Source: Neomegalonema sp.
GTDB taxonomy: Bacteria; Pseudomonadota; Alphaproteobacteria; Rhodobacterales; Rhodobacteraceae
Assembly (NCBI RefSeq): GCF_028688855.1
Contig: NZ_JAQTXI010000008.1
Span: 1 to 64,000 of the forward strand
DNA: 64,000 nucleotides
Direction: 5' to 3'
This document shows, one piece after another, positions 1 through 7,170 of this stretch; position 1 is the first letter of the stretch, and each line of letters opens with the position of its first letter. The notes beneath the pieces were generated by a model. That model saw only the letters and a list, made by a program, of their open reading frames with translations. It ran no database searches and was not told the origin of the DNA. The position numbers and the translations under genes were made by a program.

Positions 1-127
1 GCTCGACGGCGCCCGCAGCGGCTCGCCCGGCTCCGGCCAGGACGCGGGGGGCTTCGACGCTCCCCTGTCCGCCGCGCCGCCCGCCGCTTCAGGCCCCGCC
101 TTCGGCGACGACGAGATTCCTTTCTAG
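1..127 (+). CDS. ssb: Single-stranded DNA-binding protein, C-terminal end only (partial)
   Basis: Reading from base 2 gives an open frame with no stop until TAG at 125-127. It encodes a Gly/Ala/Pro/Ser-rich low-complexity stretch ending in FGDDEIPF. An acidic tip ending in IPF after a disordered linker is the hallmark of bacterial SSB, where it docks partner proteins such as exonuclease I, PriA and RecO. The OB-fold domain lies outside the window, so only the tail supports the call. The gene ends 26 nt before the small ORF that precedes the integrase. It may be the chromosomal ssb or a copy carried by the integrated element; the window does not decide. Confidence 0.8.
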   Translation, partial: LDGARSGSPGSGQDAGGFDAPLSAAPPAASGPAFGDDEIPF

Positions 128-153
128 CCCTGCCGTTTTGAAAGGAGGCCTCC

Positions 154-348
154 ATGAGCCGCCGCGCGAGTCCCTGCACGCAAACCGACATCACCCGCTT
201 GATCAAAGGCGCTCTGGCGGCCGGCGTCAGGTTGGAGCAAATCGCTGGCGTGAAGCTCACACGAGACGGCGCGACGCTTTTTCTTGGAGAGCAGACGATT
301 CAGGCCGAAACTCCCGGAAACGAATGGGATGAGGTTCTGAAGAAATGA
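154..348 (+). CDS. Small phage-type protein upstream of integrase
   Basis: A 64-residue protein preceded by a near-perfect Shine-Dalgarno site (AAAGGAGG at 141-148, 5 nt before ATG). It overlaps the integrase start by 4 nt (ATGA), so the two are translationally coupled. The N-terminal half is Arg/Thr/Ile-rich and could form a helix; the end reads NEWDEVLKK. From memory, short proteins with a WDEVL-like end often sit directly before phage integrases in Rhizobiales and Rhodobacterales elements. No function is established. An excisionase-like or directionality role is possible by position only; no clear helix-turn-helix is visible. Confidence 0.7.
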   Translation: MSRRASPCTQTDITRLIKGALAAGVRLEQIAGVKLTRDGATLFLGEQTIQAETPGNEWDEVLKK

Positions 349-1400
349 CCCGCAGGCGGCTCCCGAAATACGTCTCCGAATTCGCGGATCGGCACGGCAA
401 GATCCGGGTGCGGTTCCGCCGCGCAGGGCAGGCCGCCCATTACTTCCAGACCGTGCCCTGGACGCCGGAGTTCATGCAGGAATATCGAGCCTGCCTTGAT
501 CGGAAGGCGGCGCCGCTCCTCGAGGCGGGCGCCAACCGGACGAAACCGGGATCCGTCAACGCCTTGGTGGTCTCCTATTACGGCTCGCCGGAATTCAAGG
601 GCCTGCGGAAAAGCACCAGGACGACATACCGGAGCATCATCGAGCGGTTCCGCGCCAAACATGGCGACAAGCGGGTCGCCGCCATCGAGCGCAAGCACGT
701 CAAGGCCATTCTGGGCGACATGCACGAGACTCCGGCCGCCGCGAACAATCTGCTTGATCGGCTCAAGGCTCTGATGAACCTCGCGCTGGACTTGGGGATG
801 CGCAAGGACGACCCGACCATGAGGATGCGCGGGTACAAACTCGCGGGAGAAGGCTTCCACACATGGAACGAAGAGGAGATCGAAGCCTTTGAAAAACGGC
901 ATCCGATCGGGGGCAAGGCGCGGCTCGCCTTGGCCTTGATGCTCTACACCGGCCAGCGTCGGTCCGACGCCGTGGCGATGGGGTGGCAGCATGTCAGCGG
1001 CAAGCGGATCAAGGTGCGTCAGCAAAAGACCGACACGCGCCTGGAGATCCCCATGCACCCGACCCTGCAAACGGTCATGGACGCCACGCCGCGCGACAAT
1101 CTGGCCTTCCTCATGACCGCCTACGGCAAGCCTTTCACCTCGGCGGGCTTCGGCAACTGGTTCCGCGACCGCTGCGACGAGGCCGGATTGCCGCAATGCT
1201 CGGCTCATGGCTTGAGGAAGGCCGCCGCCCGGAGGCTCGCGGAAGCCGGATGCAGCAATCAGCAGATCAAGGCGATCACCGGGCACAAGACGGATCAGGA
1301 AGTCGCCCGCTACACCGCCGCCGCCGATCAGAAGCGCCTCGCCGATCAGGCCATGGCGGCGACCTACGGGATGGAGAAAGAACGGAATTTGTCTAACTGA
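345..1400 (+). CDS. Tyrosine recombinase / phage integrase
   Basis: A 351-residue site-specific recombinase. An N-terminal SAM-like, core-DNA-binding region (about 65-160) is followed by the catalytic domain. The full catalytic set is visible: R205 (TGQRR), K228 (QQKTD), H288-x-x-R291 (HGLRK), H314 (TGHKT) and nucleophile Y323 (ARYTA). It should catalyse integration and excision of a mobile element by strand exchange through a 3'-phosphotyrosine intermediate. It runs toward the 3' end of a tRNA gene about 60 bp away, the usual arrangement for an island integrated at a tRNA. All key residues are present, so it is probably active. Its stop codon lies inside a perfect inverted repeat (1390-1416). 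Confidence 0.93.
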   Translation: MTRRRLPKYVSEFADRHGKIRVRFRRAGQAAHYFQTVPWTPEFMQEYRACLDRKAAPLLEAGANRTKPGSVNALVVSYYGSPEFKGLRKSTRTTYRSIIERFRAKHGDKRVAAIERKHVKAILGDMHETPAAANNLLDRLKALMNLALDLGMRKDDPTMRMRGYKLAGEGFHTWNEEEIEAFEKRHPIGGKARLALALMLYTGQRRSDAVAMGWQHVSGKRIKVRQQKTDTRLEIPMHPTLQTVMDATPRDNLAFLMTAYGKPFTSAGFGNWFRDRCDEAGLPQCSAHGLRKAAARRLAEAGCSNQQIKAITGHKTDQEVARYTAAADQKRLADQAMAATYGMEKERNLSN

Positions 1401-1416
1401 CAGGAAAAGTTAGACA
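1390..1416. repeat. 9-bp perfect inverted repeat at integrase stop codon
   Basis: TGTCTAACT (1390-1398) and AGTTAGACA (1408-1416) are perfect reverse complements separated by 9 nt. The integrase stop codon (1398-1400) straddles the left arm. No T-run follows, so it is a weak terminator candidate. It could also be an arm-type binding site for the integrase near the attachment site. Confidence 0.6.
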
Positions 1417-1461
1417 GATTCCCCGCCAACCTGTTGAATGAAAAGGCATGTCTTCGGGGGG

Positions 1462-1537
1462 TGGTGGGTCCGGAGGGATTCGAACCCCCAGCCAAGCCGT
1501 TATGAGCGGCCTGCTCTGACCGTTGAGCTACGGACCC
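1462..1537 (-). tRNA. tRNA with CAU anticodon, probably tRNA-Ile2 (lysidine-modified)
   Basis: On the minus strand a full cloverleaf can be folded: 7-bp acceptor stem GGGTCCG/CGGACCC, D-arm GCTC/GAGC, anticodon stem GGCCG/CGGCT with loop CTCATAA (anticodon CAU), T-loop GGTTCGAATCC, discriminator A and an encoded CCA (76 nt in all). The D-arm and anticodon region closely match E. coli tRNA-Ile2, whose C34 is converted to lysidine by TilS so that it reads AUA. It lacks the features of an initiator tRNA. Elongator tRNA-Met is the alternative. It lies downstream of the siderophore operon on the same strand and its 3' end faces the integrase. Confidence 0.92.
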
Positions 1538-1602
1538 ATGGCCTGCGGATAGCCGAGAGACGCAGGCGCGTCAATCTCGGAGGTTGCGTCCGCGCGGCGC
1601 CC

Positions 1603-2382
1603 TCAGGCCTCTTCGGGGACCACCATCGGCGTCCCGGAGACGGGATCGGGCAGAATCCGCGCCTTCAGGCCGAAGGCCTCCGCGACATGCGCCGGAGTCA
1701 GGACCTCCTCCGGCGCCCCCTGCGCCACGAGACTCCCCGGCGCCAGCAACACCAGATGATCCGCATGACGCGCCGCCAGGTTCAGGTCGTGCAGCACCGC
1801 GACCAGACTGCGCCCCGCCTCCCGCCGCAGACGCGCCAGAAGCCGCAGGATCTCGATCTGATGCGGCAGGTCGAGCCAGGTCGTCGGCTCGTCGAGGAGG
1901 AGATGCTCCGTCTCCTGCGCCAGAGCCAGAGCGATCCAGACTCTCTGGCGCTGGCCGCCGGACAGCTCCGAGAGCGGGCGCCCGGCGAATTCCGCGACGC
2001 CCGTCGCGCGCATGGCCTCGGCGCGGGCGGCTTCGTCGGCGGGGCTCCAGCTGGATAGGAGCCCTCGCCAGGGCGCCCGGCCGCGCGCCACCAGATCCGC
2101 CACCGTGATCCCCTCCGGCGCGAGGGGCGCCTGAGGCAGCAGGCCCAGCCGCCGCGCCAGAGCCTTCGGCGCGAAGCTTTGGAGATCTTCGCCGTCGAGC
2201 GTCACGCGCCCGGATTCGGGCGGGATCAGCCGCGCCAGCCCACGCAAGAGCGTCGATTTTCCGCAGCCGTTCGGCCCGAGGATCGCCGTGAAGCGCCCCG
2301 GCGGAAGGCTCAAGCTGAGATCCGAAATCACCCGCCTTCCGCGATAACCGAGGCTCAGGCCCTCGACGGATAAACCTGTCAC
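1603..2382 (-). CDS. Iron-siderophore ABC transporter ATP-binding protein (FecE/FepC type)
   Basis: A 259-residue ABC ATPase. Walker A (GPNGCGKST), signature LSGGQRQRVWIA, Walker B (LLLDEPTTWLD) and the switch histidine (LHDLN) are all intact, and TWLDL is typical of the FecE/FepC/FhuC group. It powers import of ferric siderophores through the two permeases encoded just upstream. The start is the GTG at 2380-2382, which overlaps the upstream permease stop (GTGA). The open frame continues further upstream without a credible start, so the longer version is rejected. It is the last gene of the operon. The tRNA lies 65 bp downstream on the same strand. Confidence 0.9.
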   Translation of the reverse strand: MTGLSVEGLSLGYRGRRVISDLSLSLPPGRFTAILGPNGCGKSTLLRGLARLIPPESGRVTLDGEDLQSFAPKALARRLGLLPQAPLAPEGITVADLVARGRAPWRGLLSSWSPADEAARAEAMRATGVAEFAGRPLSELSGGQRQRVWIALALAQETEHLLLDEPTTWLDLPHQIEILRLLARLRREAGRSLVAVLHDLNLAARHADHLVLLAPGSLVAQGAPEEVLTPAHVAEAFGLKARILPDPVSGTPMVVPEEA

Positions 2383-3350
2383 AGCCGCCCCTCCTTCATC
2401 TCGCGGGAGATGCGCCAGAGCAGCCAGGGCCCTCCCAGAAGCCCGGTCAGGGCGCCGACGGGAAGCTGGACTCCGCCGATCCCCAGACGCGCGACCAGAT
2501 CCGCCAGAACCGCGACCATCGCCCCCGCCAGAGCCGCTCCCCCAAGCCGCGCGCCCGTCCTCGCCGCGCCGAGGAAGGCTCCGGCCAGAGGCGCCGCCAT
2601 CAGCGCCACGAAAGGCAGAGGCCCGGCGGCTGCGGCTCCGGCGGCGGCGGCCAGAACGCCCGTCAGAGCCAGAGCCGCGCGCGCGGACTCCACCCGCGCC
2701 CCGAGGCTCGCAGCCAGATCCTCGCCCAGCTCCAGAAGCTCGAGGGAACGCGTCAGAAGCGCCGTCATGAACGCCAGAGCCGCCAGCGAACCCCCGATCT
2801 GCGCCGCATGGCCCCAGTCGCGCCCGGCCAGAGAACCCGCCAGCCATCTTTGCGCGTCGGCGGCTTCGGTGAGGCTCATGCGGCTGATCGCCATGGCGCA
2901 CAGCGCGCTCAGAGCCGCCGCCGCGCCTATGCCGACCAGCACCATGCGCAAGGGCTCGATGCGGCCTCCGCGCCGCGCCAGAAGCCCCACGGCGAGAGCC
3001 GTCGCCAGCCCTCCGAGCGCCGCGCCGAAGCTCACGCCGAGGCTCGCCGCGCCGCCCGCGCCCAGAGTCAGGATCGCTCCGAGCGCCGCCCCCGAGGTGA
3101 AGCCCATCACGTCGGGCGAGGCCAGAGGATTGCGGAGCAGAATCTGAAAGATCGCGCCCGAAAGCCCGAGCGCCGCTCCGGCTCCTGCGGCGGTCAGCGC
3201 GCGCGGCAGGCGCAATTCAAAAAGGATCAGCGAGGCCGCCCGGCTCTCGCCCCGCAGCGCCGCCAGCCAGTCGGAAAGCCCGAGCGGAACCTCGCCGAAA
3301 GCGATCCCCGCAAGCAGGCTCAAGGCCAGAAGAAGCGCAAGGCGGCTCAT
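2379..3350 (-). CDS. Iron-siderophore ABC transporter permease (FecD type)
   Basis: A 323-residue, very hydrophobic protein of the FecCD family with about nine to ten predicted transmembrane segments. The stretch RNPLASPDVMGFTSGAAL is the conserved 'NPLA.P..LG...GA' region of BtuC/FecCD permeases, and GPLPFVALMAAPLA is the conserved cytoplasmic coupling region. It forms the inner-membrane channel with its neighbour (3347-4333). Its start overlaps the upstream permease stop by 4 nt and its stop overlaps the ATPase start, so the block is translationally coupled. In this copy the usual 'GLxxPHxAR' is degenerate (LMAAPLAG), which is common in the FecD half. Confidence 0.9.
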   Translation of the reverse strand: MSRLALLLALSLLAGIAFGEVPLGLSDWLAALRGESRAASLILFELRLPRALTAAGAGAALGLSGAIFQILLRNPLASPDVMGFTSGAALGAILTLGAGGAASLGVSFGAALGGLATALAVGLLARRGGRIEPLRMVLVGIGAAAALSALCAMAISRMSLTEAADAQRWLAGSLAGRDWGHAAQIGGSLAALAFMTALLTRSLELLELGEDLAASLGARVESARAALALTGVLAAAAGAAAAGPLPFVALMAAPLAGAFLGAARTGARLGGAALAGAMVAVLADLVARLGIGGVQLPVGALTGLLGGPWLLWRISREMKEGRL

Positions 3351-4333
3351 GAGGAGGCCCCCAGAGAAGCCCGCCGCGCCACGAGGATGAAGGCCAGTCC
3401 GCCGATCAGCGCCGTCATGGTCCCCGCCCGCACCTCGCCCGGCGGCAGGACCACCCGCCCCGCCACATCGCAGAGGATCAGGACCAGAGCCCCGATCAGC
3501 CCTGAAGCGAGGAACATGGGCCGCGTCGTCGGCCCGGCGAGCAGCCGCGCCAGATGGGGCGCCATCAGCCCCACGAAGATCAGCGGTCCCGCGACCACCG
3601 CCGCCGCGCCCGCCAGAACCGAGATCAGCGCCAGAGCCCCCAGCCGCACCGCGCCGAGCCTCAGCCCGAGGCTGCGGGCGGCTTCGTCGCCCAGAGCCAT
3701 GACGTCGAAGGCCGGAGCCATGAGCAGCGCCCCGATCAGCCCCGCCCCGATCAGCCCCGCCATGAGCAGGAGCGGCCGCGCCGAGGCGTCGGCCAGAGTG
3801 CCGATGGTCCAGAACCGGAATTCGTCGAGGGCCGACAGGCTGGTCAGCACGAGGGCCGTCACCGCCGAGAGCAGGAAGGCGTTCAGCGCCATCCCCGCCA
3901 GAGCTAGGCGCGCCGGACCAAGGCCGCCCGCCCTGCCTCCCCCGAGCAGCAGCACCGCCAGAGCCGCCGCTCCTGCGCCGGGAAAGGCCAGCAGAGCGGG
4001 CGAGGCGCTCCAGCCGAGGCTCGCGCCGAGCACCACCGCCAGACCTGCTCCGGCGTTGACGCCCATCAGCCCCGGCTCCGCGAGAGGATTGCGCGTCACG
4101 GCCTGCATCAGGGCGCCCGCCACCCCGAGCGCCGCCCCCGCCGCCAGACCCGCCGCCAGACGCGGGAGCCGCATCTCCCGGACGACCACATGGACCGGAT
4201 TCCCTGGCTCGGGCGCGACGAGCGCCGCCCAGACCTCCGCCAGAGACGTCGGGCGCGCGGCGATGGTCAGAGCCGCCAGACAGGCCGCCGCCAGAGCCAG
4301 AACCAGAGCCGCCCGGAGCCTCCCCCCCTTCAT
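3347..4333 (-). CDS. Iron-siderophore ABC transporter permease (FecC type)
   Basis: A 328-residue FecCD-family permease, the partner of the preceding permease. It has an N-terminal hydrophobic segment, the conserved RNPLAEPGLMGVNAGA stretch, and a canonical coupling motif GLMAPHLARLLAG that contacts the ATPase. Most of the protein is membrane-embedded. ATG at 4333 overlaps the stop of the substrate-binding protein gene. With the binding protein, second permease and ATPase it makes a complete type II importer. Confidence 0.9.
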   Translation of the reverse strand: MKGGRLRAALVLALAAACLAALTIAARPTSLAEVWAALVAPEPGNPVHVVVREMRLPRLAAGLAAGAALGVAGALMQAVTRNPLAEPGLMGVNAGAGLAVVLGASLGWSASPALLAFPGAGAAALAVLLLGGGRAGGLGPARLALAGMALNAFLLSAVTALVLTSLSALDEFRFWTIGTLADASARPLLLMAGLIGAGLIGALLMAPAFDVMALGDEAARSLGLRLGAVRLGALALISVLAGAAAVVAGPLIFVGLMAPHLARLLAGPTTRPMFLASGLIGALVLILCDVAGRVVLPPGEVRAGTMTALIGGLAFILVARRASLGASS

Positions 4334-5310
4334 GGCGCGATCCCCGCCGCGACCGCCGAAGGAACTTTCGTCGCCGGATCTCCGTCCACGGCGGCCTCGA
4401 TTTCGGCGGGCAGGCGCTCCAGCACGAAGGGCAACGACAACGGCGTGGCGTGGCCCAGAGCCCCCGCCATGATCTCGTCGGCCCAGATCTCGCGGCCTTC
4501 CCGCGCGGCGCGCATCCCCGGACGCAGCTTCAGCGCCGCAAGCGCCTCGCCGCCCGGAGTCCCCCCCACCCAGAGCAGAAGATCCGCATCAAGCGGCGCC
4601 AGATCCTCGGCCGAGAGCGGCAGAAAGAAGCCCTCTCCGCGATGAGCTTCGAGGGCGGGCGGCGTCTGGAAACCCATAGAGGTCAGAAGATCCGCCCGCG
4701 CGTCTCCGGGCAGGAAGACGGCGGGCTCGCCGCCGAAGATGGAGGCCGCAACGGCGGTCATCCCGGACCATTCCGGATGCGCCGCGCGGATCTCCTGCAT
4801 GCGGGCGTGGATGTCGTCGGTCAGCTCCCGCGCTCTGGCCTCGCGCCCGACGGCCCGGCCGATGGTCGCGAGCTGAACCTCCCAGGGGGTGTTAAAATCG
4901 CCGTATTCCGCCTCCGAGGCGACGACCGGCGCGATGCGCGAGAGCATGCGATGATCCTGCGCGCCGATCCCCGAGGAGACCGCGAGGATCAGATCCGGCT
5001 CCAGAAGGGCGATGCGCTCGAAGGAGAGTTCGCCGCGCAGGACCACGGGCCGGGCCTCTCCGAGCAGCGGCGCGGCCCAGGGCCAGACTCCCGAGGCGTA
5101 AGGCCCATACCAGTAGCGCAGCGCGACCGGAACCACGCCCAGCGCCAGAAGATGGTCATGCCCGACATAGCCCAGCGAGACCACCCGCTCGGGCGGAGCC
5201 TCAAGGATGGTCTCGCCGTAGAGATGGGCGAAGCGCCGAGGAAAATCCTGCGCCCCGGCAGGGCCGGGCGAAGCGCCGAAGGCCAGCAGGAGCGCCAGGA
5301 GTCTTCTCAT
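4330..5310 (-). CDS. Periplasmic iron-siderophore-binding protein (FecB/FhuD type)
   Basis: A 326-residue protein with an N-terminal signal peptide (MRRLLALLLAFG..GPAGAQ, cleavage near residue 20) and two lobes. The first holds VVSLGYVGHDHLLALGVVP, typical of class III FecB/FhuD/BtuF-type binding proteins. LLWVGG and the later SLPFVLERLPAEIEAA-type end also fit the family. It should capture a ferric siderophore in the periplasm and deliver it to the FecCD-type channel. It overlaps the upstream ABC exporter-type gene and the downstream permease by 4 nt each. The siderophore type cannot be read from sequence. Confidence 0.88.
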   Translation of the reverse strand: MRRLLALLLAFGASPGPAGAQDFPRRFAHLYGETILEAPPERVVSLGYVGHDHLLALGVVPVALRYWYGPYASGVWPWAAPLLGEARPVVLRGELSFERIALLEPDLILAVSSGIGAQDHRMLSRIAPVVASEAEYGDFNTPWEVQLATIGRAVGREARARELTDDIHARMQEIRAAHPEWSGMTAVAASIFGGEPAVFLPGDARADLLTSMGFQTPPALEAHRGEGFFLPLSAEDLAPLDADLLLWVGGTPGGEALAALKLRPGMRAAREGREIWADEIMAGALGHATPLSLPFVLERLPAEIEAAVDGDPATKVPSAVAAGIAP

Positions 5311-7010
5311 GCGGCGTTCAGCCTCGCGTAACGTCCGCCGCTGGCCGAGAGCGTGGCGTGGTCGCCCGTCTCGACGATGCGGCCTTCCTCCATGACGACG
5401 ATGCGGTCGGCGTCGCGGATGGTGGCCAGTCGATGGGCGATCACCAGAGTCGTGCGGCCCTCGGCCAGAAGCTCGAGGGCGGCCTGAATCTCGCGCTCGG
5501 TTTCGGTGTCGAGCGCGGAGGTGGCTTCGTCGAGGATCAGGATGGGCGGGTTCTTGAGGAACACCCGCGCGATGGCCACGCGCTGCTTCTGGCCGCCCGA
5601 GAGGGTCACGCCGCGCTCGCCGACGATGGTGTCCAGACCCTCGGGCAGACGCTCGATCATCGAGGTCAGTTGCGCGTGGTCGGCGGCTGCGCGGATCTCG
5701 GCCTCGGTCGCGTCGAGGCGGCCATAGGCGATGTTCTCGCGGAGAGTCCCGCCGAAGAGGAAGACGTCCTGCGAAACCACCCCGATCTGACGGCGCAGGC
5801 TCTCCAGCGTGAAGCTCCGCAGGTCCTGGCCGTCCGCGAGGATGCGTCCGGAGGTCGGATCGTAAAAGCGCGGCAGCAGCGCCAGAAGCGTCGTCTTGCC
5901 CGCCCCCGAAGGCCCCACGAAAGCCAGAGTCTCGCCGGGGCGCACCTCGAAGGAGACGCCTTTCAGCACGGGGCGTTCCGGGTCATAGCCGAAGCCGATC
6001 TCCTCGAAGCGCAACGCGCCGCTGAGGGCGGGCGCAGGGCGGGCGTCGGGGGCGTCGGCGATGTCCGGCGTGATCTCCAGAAGCTCCAGATAGCGGCGGA
6101 AGCCCGCGATGCCCTTGGGATAGGTCTCCAGCACGGCGGCGATCTTCTCCAGCGGGCGGAAGAACACGCCCGAGAGCAGCAGGAAGCCCACGAAGCCCCC
6201 CGCCGTCAGGTCGCCCTTGAGCACATAGCCCGCGCCCGCCACCATGATCAGCACCTGAACGCCGCGCATCCCGATGTAGTTCAGCGCCTGGGAGGCCGCC
6301 ATGATGCGATAGGCGTCGAGCTTGGTCTGACGATAGAGCGCATTGTCCTGAGCGAAGCGGGCGCGCTCATGATCTTCATTGGCGAAGGCCTGCACGACGC
6401 GGATGCCGCCCACGTTCTCCTCAAGCCGGACGTTGAAATTCGCCACCCGGCCATAGATCGCGCGCCATGTGGCGGTCATGCGCCCGCCGTAGAAGCTGAC
6501 CACGCCCACCGCCACAGGCACGATCAGCGCCGTCAGGATGGCCAGAGGCGGATGAATCCAGAGCATCAGGCCGAAGGCGCCGATGAAGGTCATGACGGCG
6601 ATGAAGAGGTCTTCGGGGCCGTGATGGGCCACCTCGCCGATCTCTTCGAGGTCGCGGGTCACGCGCGAGACCAGATGTCCCGTGCGCTGGCGGTCGAAAT
6701 AGCTCCAGGAGAGCTTCTGCACATGGTCGAAGGCGCGGCGGCGCATCTCGGTCTCGATGTTGATGCCGAGCATGTGCCCCCAATAGGTCACGACGGCCAT
6801 CAGCCCCGTATTGACCAGATAGACCGCCATGAGCCCCGCCGCCGCCAGAAGCGTCAGCGTCCAGTCGCCGCGCGGGAGCAGCACGTCGATGAAGCCCTTC
6901 ACCGCCAGAGGAAAGGCCAGCTCCAGCAATCCGGAGAACACCGCGCAGCTGAAATCCAGCCAGAACAGCGCCTTCCACGGCTGATAATAGGCGAAGAACC
7001 GTTTCAGCAT
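5307..7010 (-). CDS. ABC transporter with fused membrane and ATPase domains (exporter fold)
   Basis: A 567-residue half-transporter. A six-helix membrane domain (about 1-310) is followed by an ABC ATPase with Walker A GPSGAGKTT, signature LSGGQKQRVAIA, Walker B ILILDEATSALD and H-loop IAHRLAT. The fold is that of MsbA/IrtA-type proteins and it should act as a dimer. It is the first gene of the operon and overlaps the siderophore-binding protein gene by 4 nt. In such a context it could export a siderophore or its breakdown products, or assist import as mycobacterial IrtAB does. The fold alone does not set the direction or substrate. Confidence 0.88.
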   Translation of the reverse strand: MLKRFFAYYQPWKALFWLDFSCAVFSGLLELAFPLAVKGFIDVLLPRGDWTLTLLAAAGLMAVYLVNTGLMAVVTYWGHMLGINIETEMRRRAFDHVQKLSWSYFDRQRTGHLVSRVTRDLEEIGEVAHHGPEDLFIAVMTFIGAFGLMLWIHPPLAILTALIVPVAVGVVSFYGGRMTATWRAIYGRVANFNVRLEENVGGIRVVQAFANEDHERARFAQDNALYRQTKLDAYRIMAASQALNYIGMRGVQVLIMVAGAGYVLKGDLTAGGFVGFLLLSGVFFRPLEKIAAVLETYPKGIAGFRRYLELLEITPDIADAPDARPAPALSGALRFEEIGFGYDPERPVLKGVSFEVRPGETLAFVGPSGAGKTTLLALLPRFYDPTSGRILADGQDLRSFTLESLRRQIGVVSQDVFLFGGTLRENIAYGRLDATEAEIRAAADHAQLTSMIERLPEGLDTIVGERGVTLSGGQKQRVAIARVFLKNPPILILDEATSALDTETEREIQAALELLAEGRTTLVIAHRLATIRDADRIVVMEEGRIVETGDHATLSASGGRYARLNAA

Positions 7011-7118
7011 CTCATCTCCCCCGAAGCCCTCGAAGGGCCCCGTCCTGCGGACGGAGCCCTGTTCCGCGCGGGCTTCGCGCTCCCGGAGGCCAAGGTCAAG
7101 AGGCCTTCTGCCTGGCGT

Positions 7119-7166
7119 GATCGCGTTCTCGCGAGGCGAAGCCGTTCCGGCTTCGCTGCTGACGCT
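7119..7166. repeat. Dispersed palindromic repeat, copy A
   Basis: A roughly 48-bp element between the TonB receptor stop and the ABC exporter-type gene. Its core is GCGAAGCCGTTCCGGCTTCGC, quoted here as arms GCGAAGCC and GGCTTCGC around GTTCC-like bases, flanked by GATCGCGTTCTCGCGA. It matches the copies near 29921, 39845, 53652 and 63186. Confidence 0.7.
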
Positions 7167-7170
7167 CCGT

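Noticed and set aside
2383..2901. N-terminal extension of the FecE-type ATPase
   Set aside because: It is Arg/Gly-rich out-of-frame translation of the permease gene; the GTG at 2382 gives a normal start.
7011..7170. Terminator after the TonB receptor
   Set aside because: The hairpin here is repeat copy A and no T-run follows it on the minus strand.
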